From contig CALZKF010000005.1 in NCBI GenBank assembly GCA_945787955.1, positions 1 through 55,600 on the forward strand: DNA of 55,600 nt. Direction: 5' to 3'. Under the pieces are notes generated by a model. That model was not told the DNA's origin, did not search any database, and saw nothing but the letters and a program-made list of their open reading frames with translations. Below, piece after piece: positions 35,350-43,158 of the stretch; within the stretch, counting starts at the first letter, position 1; every line of letters starts with the position of its first letter. Both the position numbers and the translations under genes were made by a program. Source of the stretch: an uncultured Acidobacteriota bacterium (GTDB lineage: Bacteria; Acidobacteriota; Polarisedimenticolia; Polarisedimenticolales; Polarisedimenticolaceae).

Positions 35350-35666
35350 TACTGACTCCTGCTTCTTCCGTCTCCGGCTATCGGGTGGCCAAGAGCTTCG
35401 GCCTGGTCAGGGGCAACACCATCCGGGCCAGGCATGTCGGCAAGGACATCATCGCTGCGTTCAAGAATATGGTGGGCGGCGAGATCGAGGAGTATACAAA
35501 GATGATGGCCGAGTCCCGGGAACAGGCCCTTGACCGGATGAAGGCGGAAGCCCGGAACATGGGCGCCGACGCTGTGCTGGACCTGCGGTTCAGCACCTCC
35601 TATATCATGGGGATGGCGGCGGAGATCCTGGTCTACGGCAACGCGGTGATTCTGGAGAAGGAGTAG
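35346..35666 (+). CDS. YbjQ/DUF74 family protein
   Basis: A 106-aa protein of the YbjQ family (putative heavy-metal-binding fold, forms pentamers in solved structures; physiological role unclear). Matching segments are VSGYRVAKSFGLVRGNTIRA near the start, KNMVGGEIEEYTKMM in the middle and GADAVLDLRFST before the end. The ATG overlaps the anti-sigma stop (ATGA), so this gene completes a three-gene sigma operon; it may be a target or co-regulator. It ends 5 bp before the stop of the convergent unknown gene. Confidence 0.88.
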   Translation: MILTPASSVSGYRVAKSFGLVRGNTIRARHVGKDIIAAFKNMVGGEIEEYTKMMAESREQALDRMKAEARNMGADAVLDLRFSTSYIMGMAAEILVYGNAVILEKE

Positions 35667-35671
35667 GACCG

Positions 35672-36193
35672 TCAGCTCCCGGCGATGCGCACCAGATGCT
35701 CCCGGACACCGCCCCAGGTTTCCGGGTCCACCGCCAGCAGGGCTGCCAGGTACAGGCCGACCCGTTCCCCGGGAAACCGCTCCTCCAGGGAGGCGACCGC
35801 CGCCGCAATCTTTTCATGTTCGGGAGTCGTGAGATCATAATCGTCATCGATCATCCCGGCGTCGTTGGGGATCTCAAGGGTGTCCAGGAATGCGACCAGG
35901 ATGTCCCGGCGCTCGCCCATGTGCAGCGACAGCAGGAGCGATGTGGCCAGGGAGTCGTCGGGGCGGACCCCCCGGGCCACGTAGCCGGTTCGCTTTTCGA
36001 CCGGGAGGCGATGAACCGCTGCCGGCCGAAACTTGAGATTGACGGCGATCGCCATGTTCGCTTCCAGTTTAGATTCCTTGTTCTCCCCGGCGTAGAGGTT
36101 CCGGGCCGCCTCGAGGCGATCGTCCAACTCCATGGCGGCCCACAGCCGGGACGGAGTCAGTCGGTCCAGGTCGATATTTTTCAGGGCGATCAT
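35672..36193 (-). CDS. Protein of unknown function (173 aa)
   Basis: Not recognised. Soluble, acidic, with no signal peptide or membrane segment. Notable stretches: LDRLTPSRLWAAMELDDRLEAARNLY at the start, then NLKFRPAAVHRLPVEKRTGYVARG, a run of leucines in TSLLLSLHMGERRDILVAFLD, and a helical end. The ATG has a GGAG element about 10 nt upstream. A single-gene unit between two plus-strand operons. Confidence 0.6.
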   Translation of the reverse strand: MIALKNIDLDRLTPSRLWAAMELDDRLEAARNLYAGENKESKLEANMAIAVNLKFRPAAVHRLPVEKRTGYVARGVRPDDSLATSLLLSLHMGERRDILVAFLDTLEIPNDAGMIDDDYDLTTPEHEKIAAAVASLEERFPGERVGLYLAALLAVDPETWGGVREHLVRIAGS

Positions 36194-36332
36194 GGCTGCC
36201 GAATCTCCAAGAATAACGGGAAGGCAGAAGTGTACAACGTCACGGGACGGGATGCAGCTTGCAAAATAGAGTGCGGTGGCTGTGGCCGATCGGTTTAAAC
36301 TGCCAAGGCAGGTATATTACGGATGAGGTGTC

Positions 36333-36737
36333 ATGACCCGATGTCCTGATTGCGGCGAGCCGCTGTTGATCTATGAGATGGACGGCGTGGAGACCGACCA
36401 CTGCATCGCCTGTGGAGGTACCTGGCTGGACGCCGGCGAACTGGAGCTGGTGGTGGAGAAAGCCGGTGTCGATCCTACGCCTATGGTGGAGGCGCTGGAG
36501 GGTGCGACCCTGGGCGGGAAAGGCTCCAGGCGGTGCCCCCGGTGCCGCAGGAAGATGTTCCTGACCCGCCTGGGCCCCGAGGACGGTGTTGAACTGGACA
36601 TCTGTGCGGCGGGCCACGGCATCTGGTTGGACCGGGGGGAGATGGAACAGGTGGCGAGCGCATTTTCGGAAGGCGCCGCTGGCGCCGTAGCATCGTATTT
36701 CGAGGAGCTCTATCCAACGGAGAGGAGAGAGGGATGA
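36333..36737 (+). CDS. Zinc-ribbon protein with two TFIIB-like zinc fingers
   Basis: A 134-aa protein with two zf-TFIIB-like units: Cys4-x2-Cys7 with Cys24-x2-Cys27 (MTRCPDCGEP, then HCIACGGTWLDAGEL), and a second one with CPRCRRKM, paired with DICAAGHGIWLDRGEM. The repeated W-L-D-x-G-E ending is typical of the family. The function of such proteins is not known; they bind zinc. It begins a run of six plus-strand genes with gaps of 36 bp or less, and overlaps lemA by 4 bp. TATATT at about 36312 may be the -10 box of the whole run. Confidence 0.85.
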   Translation: MTRCPDCGEPLLIYEMDGVETDHCIACGGTWLDAGELELVVEKAGVDPTPMVEALEGATLGGKGSRRCPRCRRKMFLTRLGPEDGVELDICAAGHGIWLDRGEMEQVASAFSEGAAGAVASYFEELYPTERREG

Positions 36738-37285
36738 CAGCGATTTATTTTTTGGTGGCCCTGGTGGTGATTGCCGCCATTCTGATGGGGATGTACAACG
36801 CTCTGGTCCGGGTTCGAAACCAGGTCCGGAACGCCTGGTCCCAGATCGACGTCCAGCTCAAGCGACGCCACGATCTGATCCCGAACCTGGTGGAGACGGT
36901 CAAGGGCTACGCCGGCCATGAGAAGCAGACTCTTGAAAACGTGGTCAAAGCCCGCAGCCAGGCTGTCTCAGCCCAGGGTGTGGAAGCACAGTCCATGGCG
37001 GAAGGCGCGCTGTCGTCCGCACTGGGCCGCCTGATGGTGGTAGTGGAGCAGTACCCCGACCTCAAGGCCAATCAGAACTTCCTCGCCCTGCAGGAGGAGC
37101 TGTCCTCAACGGAAAACAAGATCAGCTTCTCGCGGCAGCACTACAATGACAGTGCCATGGTGATGAACAACAAGGTCGAGACGTTCCCCTCCAACATCGT
37201 CGCCGGCATGTTCGGTTTCAAGAGAGAGCCGTTCTTCGAGGTCCAGGACGAGGTCGAGCGGGAGGCCCCCAAGGTCCAGTTCTAG
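36734..37285 (+). CDS. lemA: LemA family protein
   Basis: A 183-aa protein with one N-terminal membrane helix (residues about 4-20) and a helical-bundle domain. Characteristic segments are VRNAWSQIDVQLKRRHDLIPNL, a QYPDLKANQNFLALQEEL motif, STENKISFSRQHYND and the FPSNIVAGMFGF segment. LemA proteins are often encoded next to M48 (HtpX-like) proteases, as here, and are thought to act with them in the envelope. Its ATG overlaps the zinc-ribbon gene and it lies 12 bp before the protease. Confidence 0.95.
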   Translation: MTAIYFLVALVVIAAILMGMYNALVRVRNQVRNAWSQIDVQLKRRHDLIPNLVETVKGYAGHEKQTLENVVKARSQAVSAQGVEAQSMAEGALSSALGRLMVVVEQYPDLKANQNFLALQEELSSTENKISFSRQHYNDSAMVMNNKVETFPSNIVAGMFGFKREPFFEVQDEVEREAPKVQF

Positions 37286-37297
37286 TCCGGTTCCGCC

Positions 37298-38680
37298 ATG
37301 TGGGAAGCGATCCGTGCCAACAAGATCCGTTCCCGGGTGCTGATCAGCGCCATGGGCGGGGTGCTGGTCGGGCTGGGTGCGTTGTTCGGTGCGGTCTACC
37401 ACGCGGAAACCGGCGCCGCCGTCGGCGCCGTATTCGCCCTGGGGATCTGGGTTTTCCTGGTGCTGGTCGCTTTTGCCGGCGGCGACAAGATCCTGCTCAT
37501 GAGCGCCGGGGCCAAGAAGATCGAAAAGCAGGACGCTCCCCAGCTCTGGAACGTCGTTGAGGAGATGACCATTGCCTCCGGACTGGGCCGCATGCCGGAC
37601 GTCTACGTCATAGATGAAGATGCGCCCAACGCCTTCGCCGTCGGGCAGGACCCGTCCCGTGCAGCCGTGGCCGTGACCCGGGGGCTTCTGCGGCGCCTCA
37701 ACCGTGACGAGCTCCAGGGGGTGGTGGCCCATGAGATCGGCCATATCCGGAACCTGGACGTCCGCTTCATGACTCTGGCCTCGGTGATGCTGGGAAGCAT
37801 CGTTCTGCTGTCCGACGTTTTTCTCCGGTCGCTTTGGTTCGGGGGAGGCCGGCGCCGTGGACGGGGGGGGGAAGGCGGGCAGGCCCAGTTGATCCTGGTT
37901 GTGGTTTCCATCCTCCTGGCGATCCTGGCGCCTCTGCTGGCCCGGCTGTTGTACTTCGCATGTTCCCGGCAGCGGGAATACCTGGCGGACGCATCGGCGG
38001 CTCGATTCACCCGCTACCCCGAAGGACTGGCTTCCGCTCTTCAGAAGATCTCCCGGCCCACCGGTGGGAAGGTTGGCCGCAAAGGGGCCAACCGGGCCCT
38101 GGCGCCGATGTACATTGTCCGGCCCGAAGGTTTCCGTTCTCTCACCGGCATGTTCTCCACCCACCCTCCCCTTGAACGGAGAATCGGCATCCTGCGCTCC
38201 ATGGGTGGAGGCGCCGGGTACGCCGATTACGAGCAGGCCTGGCGACGGAACGGGGGAGACGGTGCACTGCTGGATGCACGCACCCTGTCCGGGGACCAAT
38301 CGGTGGCAGCCAGGCAGCCTACCCCTCCGCCTGCGTCCAAAAAGGAAGCGGACGAAACGGTCCGAGAAGTCCTGGATGTATTCGACCGTCTGGCCGGGTT
38401 CCTCATTCTCGGATGTGCATGCGGTGTCAGGATCAAGGTGCCGGAAGGGTACGGCAAGGCAACGGTGCCTTGCACCCGCTGCGGCCGGGAGAACCCGGTC
38501 CCGCAGGCTGCCGCCCCCGAACAGCGATCCGGGACGGCGACGTACCAGCGCACATCCAAGGGCTGGGAATCGTTGCGCTGCCCATGCGGCCGGAATGTTC
38601 AGATCAGTCCGGCGTTCCAGGGGGAGTTCAAAAAATGCCCGACCTGTGGCCGAAAAATCAAGATTATGCAACCGGCTTAA
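37298..38680 (+). CDS. M48 (HtpX-like) membrane protease with two C-terminal zinc ribbons
   Basis: A 460-aa protein. Residues 1-70 hold two membrane helices; the catalytic zinc motif is HEIGH (145-149), and SRQREYLADASA supplies the third ligand (Glu). Two further hydrophobic segments lie around 160-235. This matches HtpX, which clears damaged membrane proteins, but HtpX usually ends at about 290-330 aa. Here a linker leads to two rubredoxin-like zinc ribbons: Cys373-x-Cys375 with Cys392-x2-Cys395, and Cys428-x-Cys430 with Cys447-x2-Cys450. Such ribbons may bind substrate or sense zinc or redox state. It lies between lemA and an ECF sigma gene in the same operon. Confidence 0.9.
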   Translation: MWEAIRANKIRSRVLISAMGGVLVGLGALFGAVYHAETGAAVGAVFALGIWVFLVLVAFAGGDKILLMSAGAKKIEKQDAPQLWNVVEEMTIASGLGRMPDVYVIDEDAPNAFAVGQDPSRAAVAVTRGLLRRLNRDELQGVVAHEIGHIRNLDVRFMTLASVMLGSIVLLSDVFLRSLWFGGGRRRGRGGEGGQAQLILVVVSILLAILAPLLARLLYFACSRQREYLADASAARFTRYPEGLASALQKISRPTGGKVGRKGANRALAPMYIVRPEGFRSLTGMFSTHPPLERRIGILRSMGGGAGYADYEQAWRRNGGDGALLDARTLSGDQSVAARQPTPPPASKKEADETVREVLDVFDRLAGFLILGCACGVRIKVPEGYGKATVPCTRCGRENPVPQAAAPEQRSGTATYQRTSKGWESLRCPCGRNVQISPAFQGEFKKCPTCGRKIKIMQPA

Positions 38681-38716
38681 ACCGTCCGCAGCTCCGGGAC
38701 GTTGTACCTGAGTGTG

Positions 38717-39334
38717 ATGACCGCATTGACCCTGGCAATACCGTTGACCAACGATCGAGAACAGAACCTGCCACCGCAGCCTGACCGTGCGGATCCGGAA
38801 GAGCTCCGGTTGGTTAACCGGGCCCGCCAGGGTGACGTGCGGGCGTTCGAGGAACTGTACCGCCGGTTCGTTCCCCGGGTGTTCGGGCTATGCCGGCGGA
38901 TGGTGGGGGACGTCTCACTGGCCGAGGAACTGACCCAGGAAGTGTTCGTCAGGGTTTGGGAGAAATTCCCGCTGTTCCGCGGGCAGGGCCCGTTCGCTCC
39001 CTGGTTGCTCACCGTCGCCTCCCGGGTTGTGTTCAGCCACCGCAGGTCTTCGCGCCGTCGCGAGGACAAGATCCATGCGGTAGACGATCTGGCCCGGCTC
39101 GAACCGTATGCCGCCGATTTCGACCGCTCTGCCCCCAGGGCCGCCGACAGAGGCATCGACATCGAGGCTGCCCTGGCCCAGCTCCCGGAGAAGGCCAGGA
39201 AGGTTTTCATTCTCCACGACGTGGAGGGGTACAAGCATCGCGAGATCGCCCGGGTGACCGGCACGGCGGTTGGAACCAGCAAGGCACAGCTGCACCGTGC
39301 CCGCCGGATCTTGAGGGAGGTGCTGGCGAAATGA
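38717..39334 (+). CDS. ECF-type sigma factor
   Basis: A 205-aa group IV sigma factor. Region 2 is ELRLVNRARQGDVRAFEELY with EELTQEVFVRVWEKF (the W-E-K-F end is typical), and region 4 is LPEKARKVFILHDVEGYKHR followed by GTAVGTSKAQLHRARRIL. It begins 36 bp after the M48 protease gene. ATG 38717 is chosen although no good Shine-Dalgarno is seen; TTG 38702 and GTG 38714 are alternatives. Its stop overlaps the anti-sigma gene (ATGA). Confidence 0.9.
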   Translation: MTALTLAIPLTNDREQNLPPQPDRADPEELRLVNRARQGDVRAFEELYRRFVPRVFGLCRRMVGDVSLAEELTQEVFVRVWEKFPLFRGQGPFAPWLLTVASRVVFSHRRSSRRREDKIHAVDDLARLEPYAADFDRSAPRAADRGIDIEAALAQLPEKARKVFILHDVEGYKHREIARVTGTAVGTSKAQLHRARRILREVLAK

Positions 39335-39954
39335 ACTGCAACACGATCCTGGAACGGTTGGACGATTACATAGACGCGGAACTCGATACCCGCGAGCGCG
39401 ACCTGATTCGTAAGCACCTCGAGCACTGTGCCTCCTGCAGACGGGAGTATCGGCTCACGCTGCGGCTGCTGGAGCAGGCGGCGGCACTGCAGCGGGACGA
39501 GGAGCCTCCCCGGGATCTCTGGGAAGGAATCCGCGGCCGGGTCAAGCCGTCGTCGGCCGCAACCGGTTCCGGTTCACGACCCTGGGTCCTGGTCGCCGCC
39601 GTGGCGGCGCTGATCCTGGCCGTGATGGTCGGGCCCAGGCTGTTGGGCCCTGGCGGCAGGCCGGAGGGTGACCCGGCAACGGTTCCGGTGAGTTACCAGG
39701 AGGCCGATGAACGGTTCTGGGAGGTCCGGGAGCAGCTGCTGGCAGACCTTACGAGCGGCGAGGACCGCCTCGATCCGGAAACGGTGAGGGTGGTCAGGAA
39801 AAGTTTGAAGGTGATGGACCGCGCCGCGACGGAGATCCGCAAGGCGCTGGCGGCGGACCCGGGCAATTCCGGTCTGCGGCGGATGCTGCTGGCGTCGTAT
39901 CGGCACCAGGCGAAACTGTTGACCCGGGTCCGGGAATACCCGGAAGCGATCTAG
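39331..39954 (+). CDS. Zinc-binding (zf-HC2) membrane anti-sigma factor
   Basis: A 207-aa protein. The N-terminal anti-sigma domain has the ZAS zinc motif Cys3, His29-x3-Cys33-x2-Cys36. One membrane helix (about 86-104, VLVAAVAALILAVMVGPRLL) separates it from an extracytoplasmic helical domain with many charged residues, a likely sensor. The overlap with the sigma gene and the motif together make the role clear. ZAS anti-sigma factors often release sigma upon regulated proteolysis or thiol oxidation; the M48 protease two genes upstream is a natural candidate, which is inference. Confidence 0.9.
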   Translation: MNCNTILERLDDYIDAELDTRERDLIRKHLEHCASCRREYRLTLRLLEQAAALQRDEEPPRDLWEGIRGRVKPSSAATGSGSRPWVLVAAVAALILAVMVGPRLLGPGGRPEGDPATVPVSYQEADERFWEVREQLLADLTSGEDRLDPETVRVVRKSLKVMDRAATEIRKALAADPGNSGLRRMLLASYRHQAKLLTRVREYPEAI

Positions 39955-39966
39955 AGAGGTGACGTA

Positions 39967-40875
39967 ATGACGATCAGGATATTCAAGTCGGTAGGCAGCC
40001 TGTTCATTTTGGCGCTGGTTCTGGCGCTGGTCGCTTCGCCGGTCCTGGCGAAGCGTTCCGTGGACAAGTCCTGCGACGTGTCCGGTCCAGTTCGTGTCAG
40101 CGTGGAGTCGATGAGCGGCAAAATAATCGTTCTGGGCGGCGGAACCTCGGTGCAGGTCCGGGGGGAGATCGGCGACGACGTGGAAGGGGTGGATCTGGAC
40201 TGCGCCGGCGGCAAGGTGGTGATCTCCGTGTTGTACCCGGATCACATGAAGCGCATGAGCGCCGGCGAGGCCGACCTTGAGATCTCCGTGCCGGCATCCT
40301 CCTACGTCCGTGTGGAAGGCATGTCCACCAACCAGACGATCAAGGGGGTGACCGGCCGGGTAGTGCTGGAGGCGATGAGCGGAGACCTGGTGGTCGAAGG
40401 TCATCCTGCGGATGTCCGTGCCGAGACCATGTCGGGAGACATCCGTATCAGCGCCGGTGCAGGGAAGGTCACGGCCGAGGCGGCAAGCGGAAATATCACC
40501 ATCGTGGGCGTATCCGGCGTGGTTCGGGCCGAGACCATGAGCGGGAATATCGAAGTTGAGGCCTCCAACCTGGAAGAGGCCGACCTGGCCACCGTGGCCG
40601 GGTCGGTGCAATGCCGCTGTGATCTGTCTCCCGGAGGCAGATTATCGGCGGAAGCGGTCAACGGCAGTGTGACCCTGGATCTGCAGGACAGCGTAAACGC
40701 CACCTTCAACCTCGAAACCTTCAACGGCTCCATCGAGTCGAGCCTTGGCGGCGTGGAACGCCGCCCGAAAAAGGACGGCCGCTACGGGCCGGGTCGAAGC
40801 CTGGAGTTCACGCTGGGTTCCGGCGAAGGTTCGGTGAACGTGTCCGTGTTCAACGGCAAGTGCGTTGTGAAATGA
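39967..40875 (+). CDS. Exported DUF4097 (adhesin-like beta-helix) protein
   Basis: A 302-aa protein with a signal peptide (about residues 10-28, ending in VLA-K). The body is a repetitive beta-solenoid in which units of about 20 residues recur with the pattern E-x-M-S-G-x-I/L (VESMSGKI, LEAMSGDL, AETMSGDI, AEAASGNI, AETMSGNI, AEAVNGSV, LETFNGSI). This matches DUF4097, often encoded downstream of sigma/anti-sigma pairs; its function is unknown. It closes the six-gene run and ends 1 bp before the convergent RsbW-like gene. Confidence 0.88.
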   Translation: MTIRIFKSVGSLFILALVLALVASPVLAKRSVDKSCDVSGPVRVSVESMSGKIIVLGGGTSVQVRGEIGDDVEGVDLDCAGGKVVISVLYPDHMKRMSAGEADLEISVPASSYVRVEGMSTNQTIKGVTGRVVLEAMSGDLVVEGHPADVRAETMSGDIRISAGAGKVTAEAASGNITIVGVSGVVRAETMSGNIEVEASNLEEADLATVAGSVQCRCDLSPGGRLSAEAVNGSVTLDLQDSVNATFNLETFNGSIESSLGGVERRPKKDGRYGPGRSLEFTLGSGEGSVNVSVFNGKCVVK

Positions 40876-40876
40876 C

Positions 40877-41323
40877 TCAGACCGGCGGCGCCTTGTACAG
40901 CAACAGCTCGGTGCCGCCCTTCCTGTATTCCATCTCGTCCACCAGATGCCGCATCATGAAAATGCCGCGGCCGTGGTGCAGCAGCCGGCGGTCCTCGCCT
41001 CGGGGATCGGGGACCCCATGCGGATCGAAACCGCCGCCCTCGTCCCTGATGGCGATCCACAGTCCCTGTTCCCGGCTGCCGTAGCAGCGCAGGTAGACCG
41101 ATTTCGAAGCGATGGCCCGGTTGCCGTGAAGCGCCGCATTAGCCAACCCTTCCCGCAAGACTATTTCCAGATCGGACATCACATCTTGCCGCGAGCAGAC
41201 ACCGCCAAGGAGCTCCATGGTCTCTTGCACGGCCCGGTTAACGGCTTCCCGGCTGCTGCCGAGGTGGGTCCGGTGGCGCAGGGAGAACCGGCTGCGGTTG
41301 AACGGCTGTCTGTCCTTCGCCAC
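40877..41323 (-). CDS. RsbW/SpoIIAB-like ATP-binding (anti-sigma kinase-type) protein
   Basis: A 148-aa stand-alone GHKL ATPase domain. The N-box is LREGLANAALHGN, the G1 box IRDEGGGFDP, and the G2-like region HHGRGIFMMRHLVDEMEY. These are hallmarks of serine kinases that phosphorylate anti-anti-sigma factors in partner-switching systems. No STAS-domain partner is encoded in the window. The start is GTG 41323 with AAGGGAGGA close upstream; GTG 41341 is the alternative. It is a single-gene unit, divergent from the EVE gene. Confidence 0.88.
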   Translation of the reverse strand: MAKDRQPFNRSRFSLRHRTHLGSSREAVNRAVQETMELLGGVCSRQDVMSDLEIVLREGLANAALHGNRAIASKSVYLRCYGSREQGLWIAIRDEGGGFDPHGVPDPRGEDRRLLHHGRGIFMMRHLVDEMEYRKGGTELLLYKAPPV

Positions 41324-41441
41324 GAATCCTCCCTTGCCCACAGCGCGGAAGGATAATGCAGAATCACCCTCTCAGGCTACAATCGTCGGTCCGGTTGGAG
41401 AAAATGAAGTGTAATCCGGCTTATTGCCGAGAGGAAACAGG

Positions 41442-41909
41442 ATGGCGAAAAGGTACTGGTTAGTGAAATCCGATCCGGATACATACGGGTGGGATGACCT
41501 GGCGGCTGAGAAACACCAGACCACCTGCTGGGACGGTGTCCGCAACTACCAGGCGCGAAATATGCTGCGGGACGAGATCCGGGAAGGTGACAGGGTCCTG
41601 TTCTACCACTCCCAGGCCGATAAGGCGGTCCTGGGTACCGCCCGGGTGGTGCGGTCCGGTTATCCCGATCCGACCCAGTTCAGGCCGGGGGTGAAAGGAT
41701 ACGACCCGGTTTCCACCCGATCCGACCCCCGGTGGTTCGCCGTGGACATCCGGCGGGAGGACTCGTTCCGAACCGCTGTGACCCTGGCCCGTATGAAGGA
41801 GATCCCCGGCCTCCACGGGATGGCGCTCCTGCGCCGTGGTAATCGTCTATCGGTAATGCCTGTCACGGCGGCGGAATGGAAGCTGGTTGTCCGGGAAGGA
41901 TTAGGCTAG
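41442..41909 (+). CDS. EVE-domain protein
   Basis: A 155-aa protein of the EVE (DUF55, thymocyte nuclear protein 1-like) family, a PUA-like fold that binds modified bases in DNA or RNA. Signature segments: YWLVKSDPDTYGWDDL, CWDGVRNYQARNMLRD, GDRVLFYHSQ and RSDPRWFAVDI, with GMALLRRGNRLSVMPV at the end. ATG 41442 has GAGAGG upstream; the longer frame from 41424 has none. TACAAT at 41378-41383 could be the -10 box. It precedes the M24 peptidase gene by 22 bp. No restriction genes are nearby. Confidence 0.92.
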   Translation: MAKRYWLVKSDPDTYGWDDLAAEKHQTTCWDGVRNYQARNMLRDEIREGDRVLFYHSQADKAVLGTARVVRSGYPDPTQFRPGVKGYDPVSTRSDPRWFAVDIRREDSFRTAVTLARMKEIPGLHGMALLRRGNRLSVMPVTAAEWKLVVREGLG

Positions 41910-41931
41910 GGTTCGGAGGAGGAGAGGCAAC

Positions 41932-43158
41932 ATGAATGACATCTATGGGCGGCGGCGTGCGCGGTTGATGGAGCTGTTACCCCAGGGCATCCTGCTGGTG
42001 CAGGCCGGGGCCAACGGCCGTCCCAACCGGAACTTTACATACCTTACCGGCCTGTCCACAGGCTCCGGCGCGCTGCTCCTGGCTCCCGACGGGGTGCGGG
42101 CCTGCACCGGCCGGAACTATCCGGGGCCGGACTACCTCCGGGGGAAGATCGTCCGGCAGGTGCTGTTCCTGCCGCCGGCGAACCCGTTGCTGTCACGCTG
42201 GGGAGAAGACTCCGCGGTGACCGCCGGTGCGCTGCGGCCGGAAGAGACCGGAGTCGACCTGATACTCCAGATCGGTGCAATGGACGAACTGCTGAGTCCC
42301 GCCCTGGATCACGGGGCGACGCTGAACTACGTCCGGGCGGCGGCCGCCGGCCTGTCCGGAGGGGCCGACGAAGACAGCCTGTTCCTGGACCGTGTGCGCC
42401 AGAGGTTCTTCGACGTGCGGCTGGTGAACGCCACTCCGGTGTTGGAGGAGATGCGCCGGCTGAAGGAGCCGGACGAGATCGACAAGACCCGCAAGGCGAT
42501 CGCGGTGACCGACGTGGCGTTGCGCCGGGTCTATGCCATGGCCCGGGCCGGTATGTTCGAGTACGAGCTGGAAGCGGTGATCACCGGTCATTACCGCTCC
42601 CACGGCGGCACCCACGCCTTTGAGCCGATCGTTGCAGCCGGTCGCAACGCCTGTTCCCTGCACTACACCGACAACCGGGGCAGGATCGCAGCCGGCGACC
42701 TGGTGCTGGTGGACACCGGTGTCAGTCTTGACGGCTACAACAGCGATATCACCCGGACATTCCCGGTAGACGGCCGATTTTCCAAACGGCAGCGGGAAAT
42801 CTACGACGTGGTTCTGGAGGCGCTGGAGGCCGCCACGGCGATGGCGGCGCCTGGGGCGGACCTTGGGGCGATCCACGCCTGCGCATGGGACGTGATCCAC
42901 AAGGCCGGGTTCGGCCGGTACTTCATCCACGGCACATCGCACTTCATCGGCATGGACACCCACGACGTCGGCGACCGTTTTACGCCGCTGGAACCCGGGG
43001 CATTGTTCACCGTGGAGCCGGGAATCTACATCCCGGAAGAGAGCATCGGCGTCAGGCTTGAGGACGAGGTCCTGGTTACCACAGGCGGCCACGAGGTCCT
43101 CAGCGCCGCCCTGCCGCGGAAAGCGCAGGAGATCGAGGAGATTCTGGCCGGCCGATGA
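41932..43158 (+). CDS. M24 metallopeptidase (Xaa-Pro aminopeptidase type)
   Basis: A 408-aa pita-bread peptidase that removes N-terminal residues preceding proline. The N-terminal creatinase-like domain (1-150) contains NFTYLTGLSTGSGALLLAP. The catalytic domain has all five metal ligands: Asp in LVDTG, Asp in NSDITRTF, His in GTSHFIGMDTHD, Glu in VEPGIYI and Glu in RLEDEV. Length and motifs are normal for PepP-like enzymes. Its stop overlaps the next gene (ATGA), coupling it to the Nudix/MBL fusion. Confidence 0.93.
   Translation: MNDIYGRRRARLMELLPQGILLVQAGANGRPNRNFTYLTGLSTGSGALLLAPDGVRACTGRNYPGPDYLRGKIVRQVLFLPPANPLLSRWGEDSAVTAGALRPEETGVDLILQIGAMDELLSPALDHGATLNYVRAAAAGLSGGADEDSLFLDRVRQRFFDVRLVNATPVLEEMRRLKEPDEIDKTRKAIAVTDVALRRVYAMARAGMFEYELEAVITGHYRSHGGTHAFEPIVAAGRNACSLHYTDNRGRIAAGDLVLVDTGVSLDGYNSDITRTFPVDGRFSKRQREIYDVVLEALEAATAMAAPGADLGAIHACAWDVIHKAGFGRYFIHGTSHFIGMDTHDVGDRFTPLEPGALFTVEPGIYIPEESIGVRLEDEVLVTTGGHEVLSAALPRKAQEIEEILAGR

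Noticed and set aside
37106-38671. Minus-strand open frame of 521 codons opposite lemA and the M48 protease
   Set aside because: Shadow of GC-rich third-position bias; plus-strand proteins have clear LemA and HEIGH motifs.
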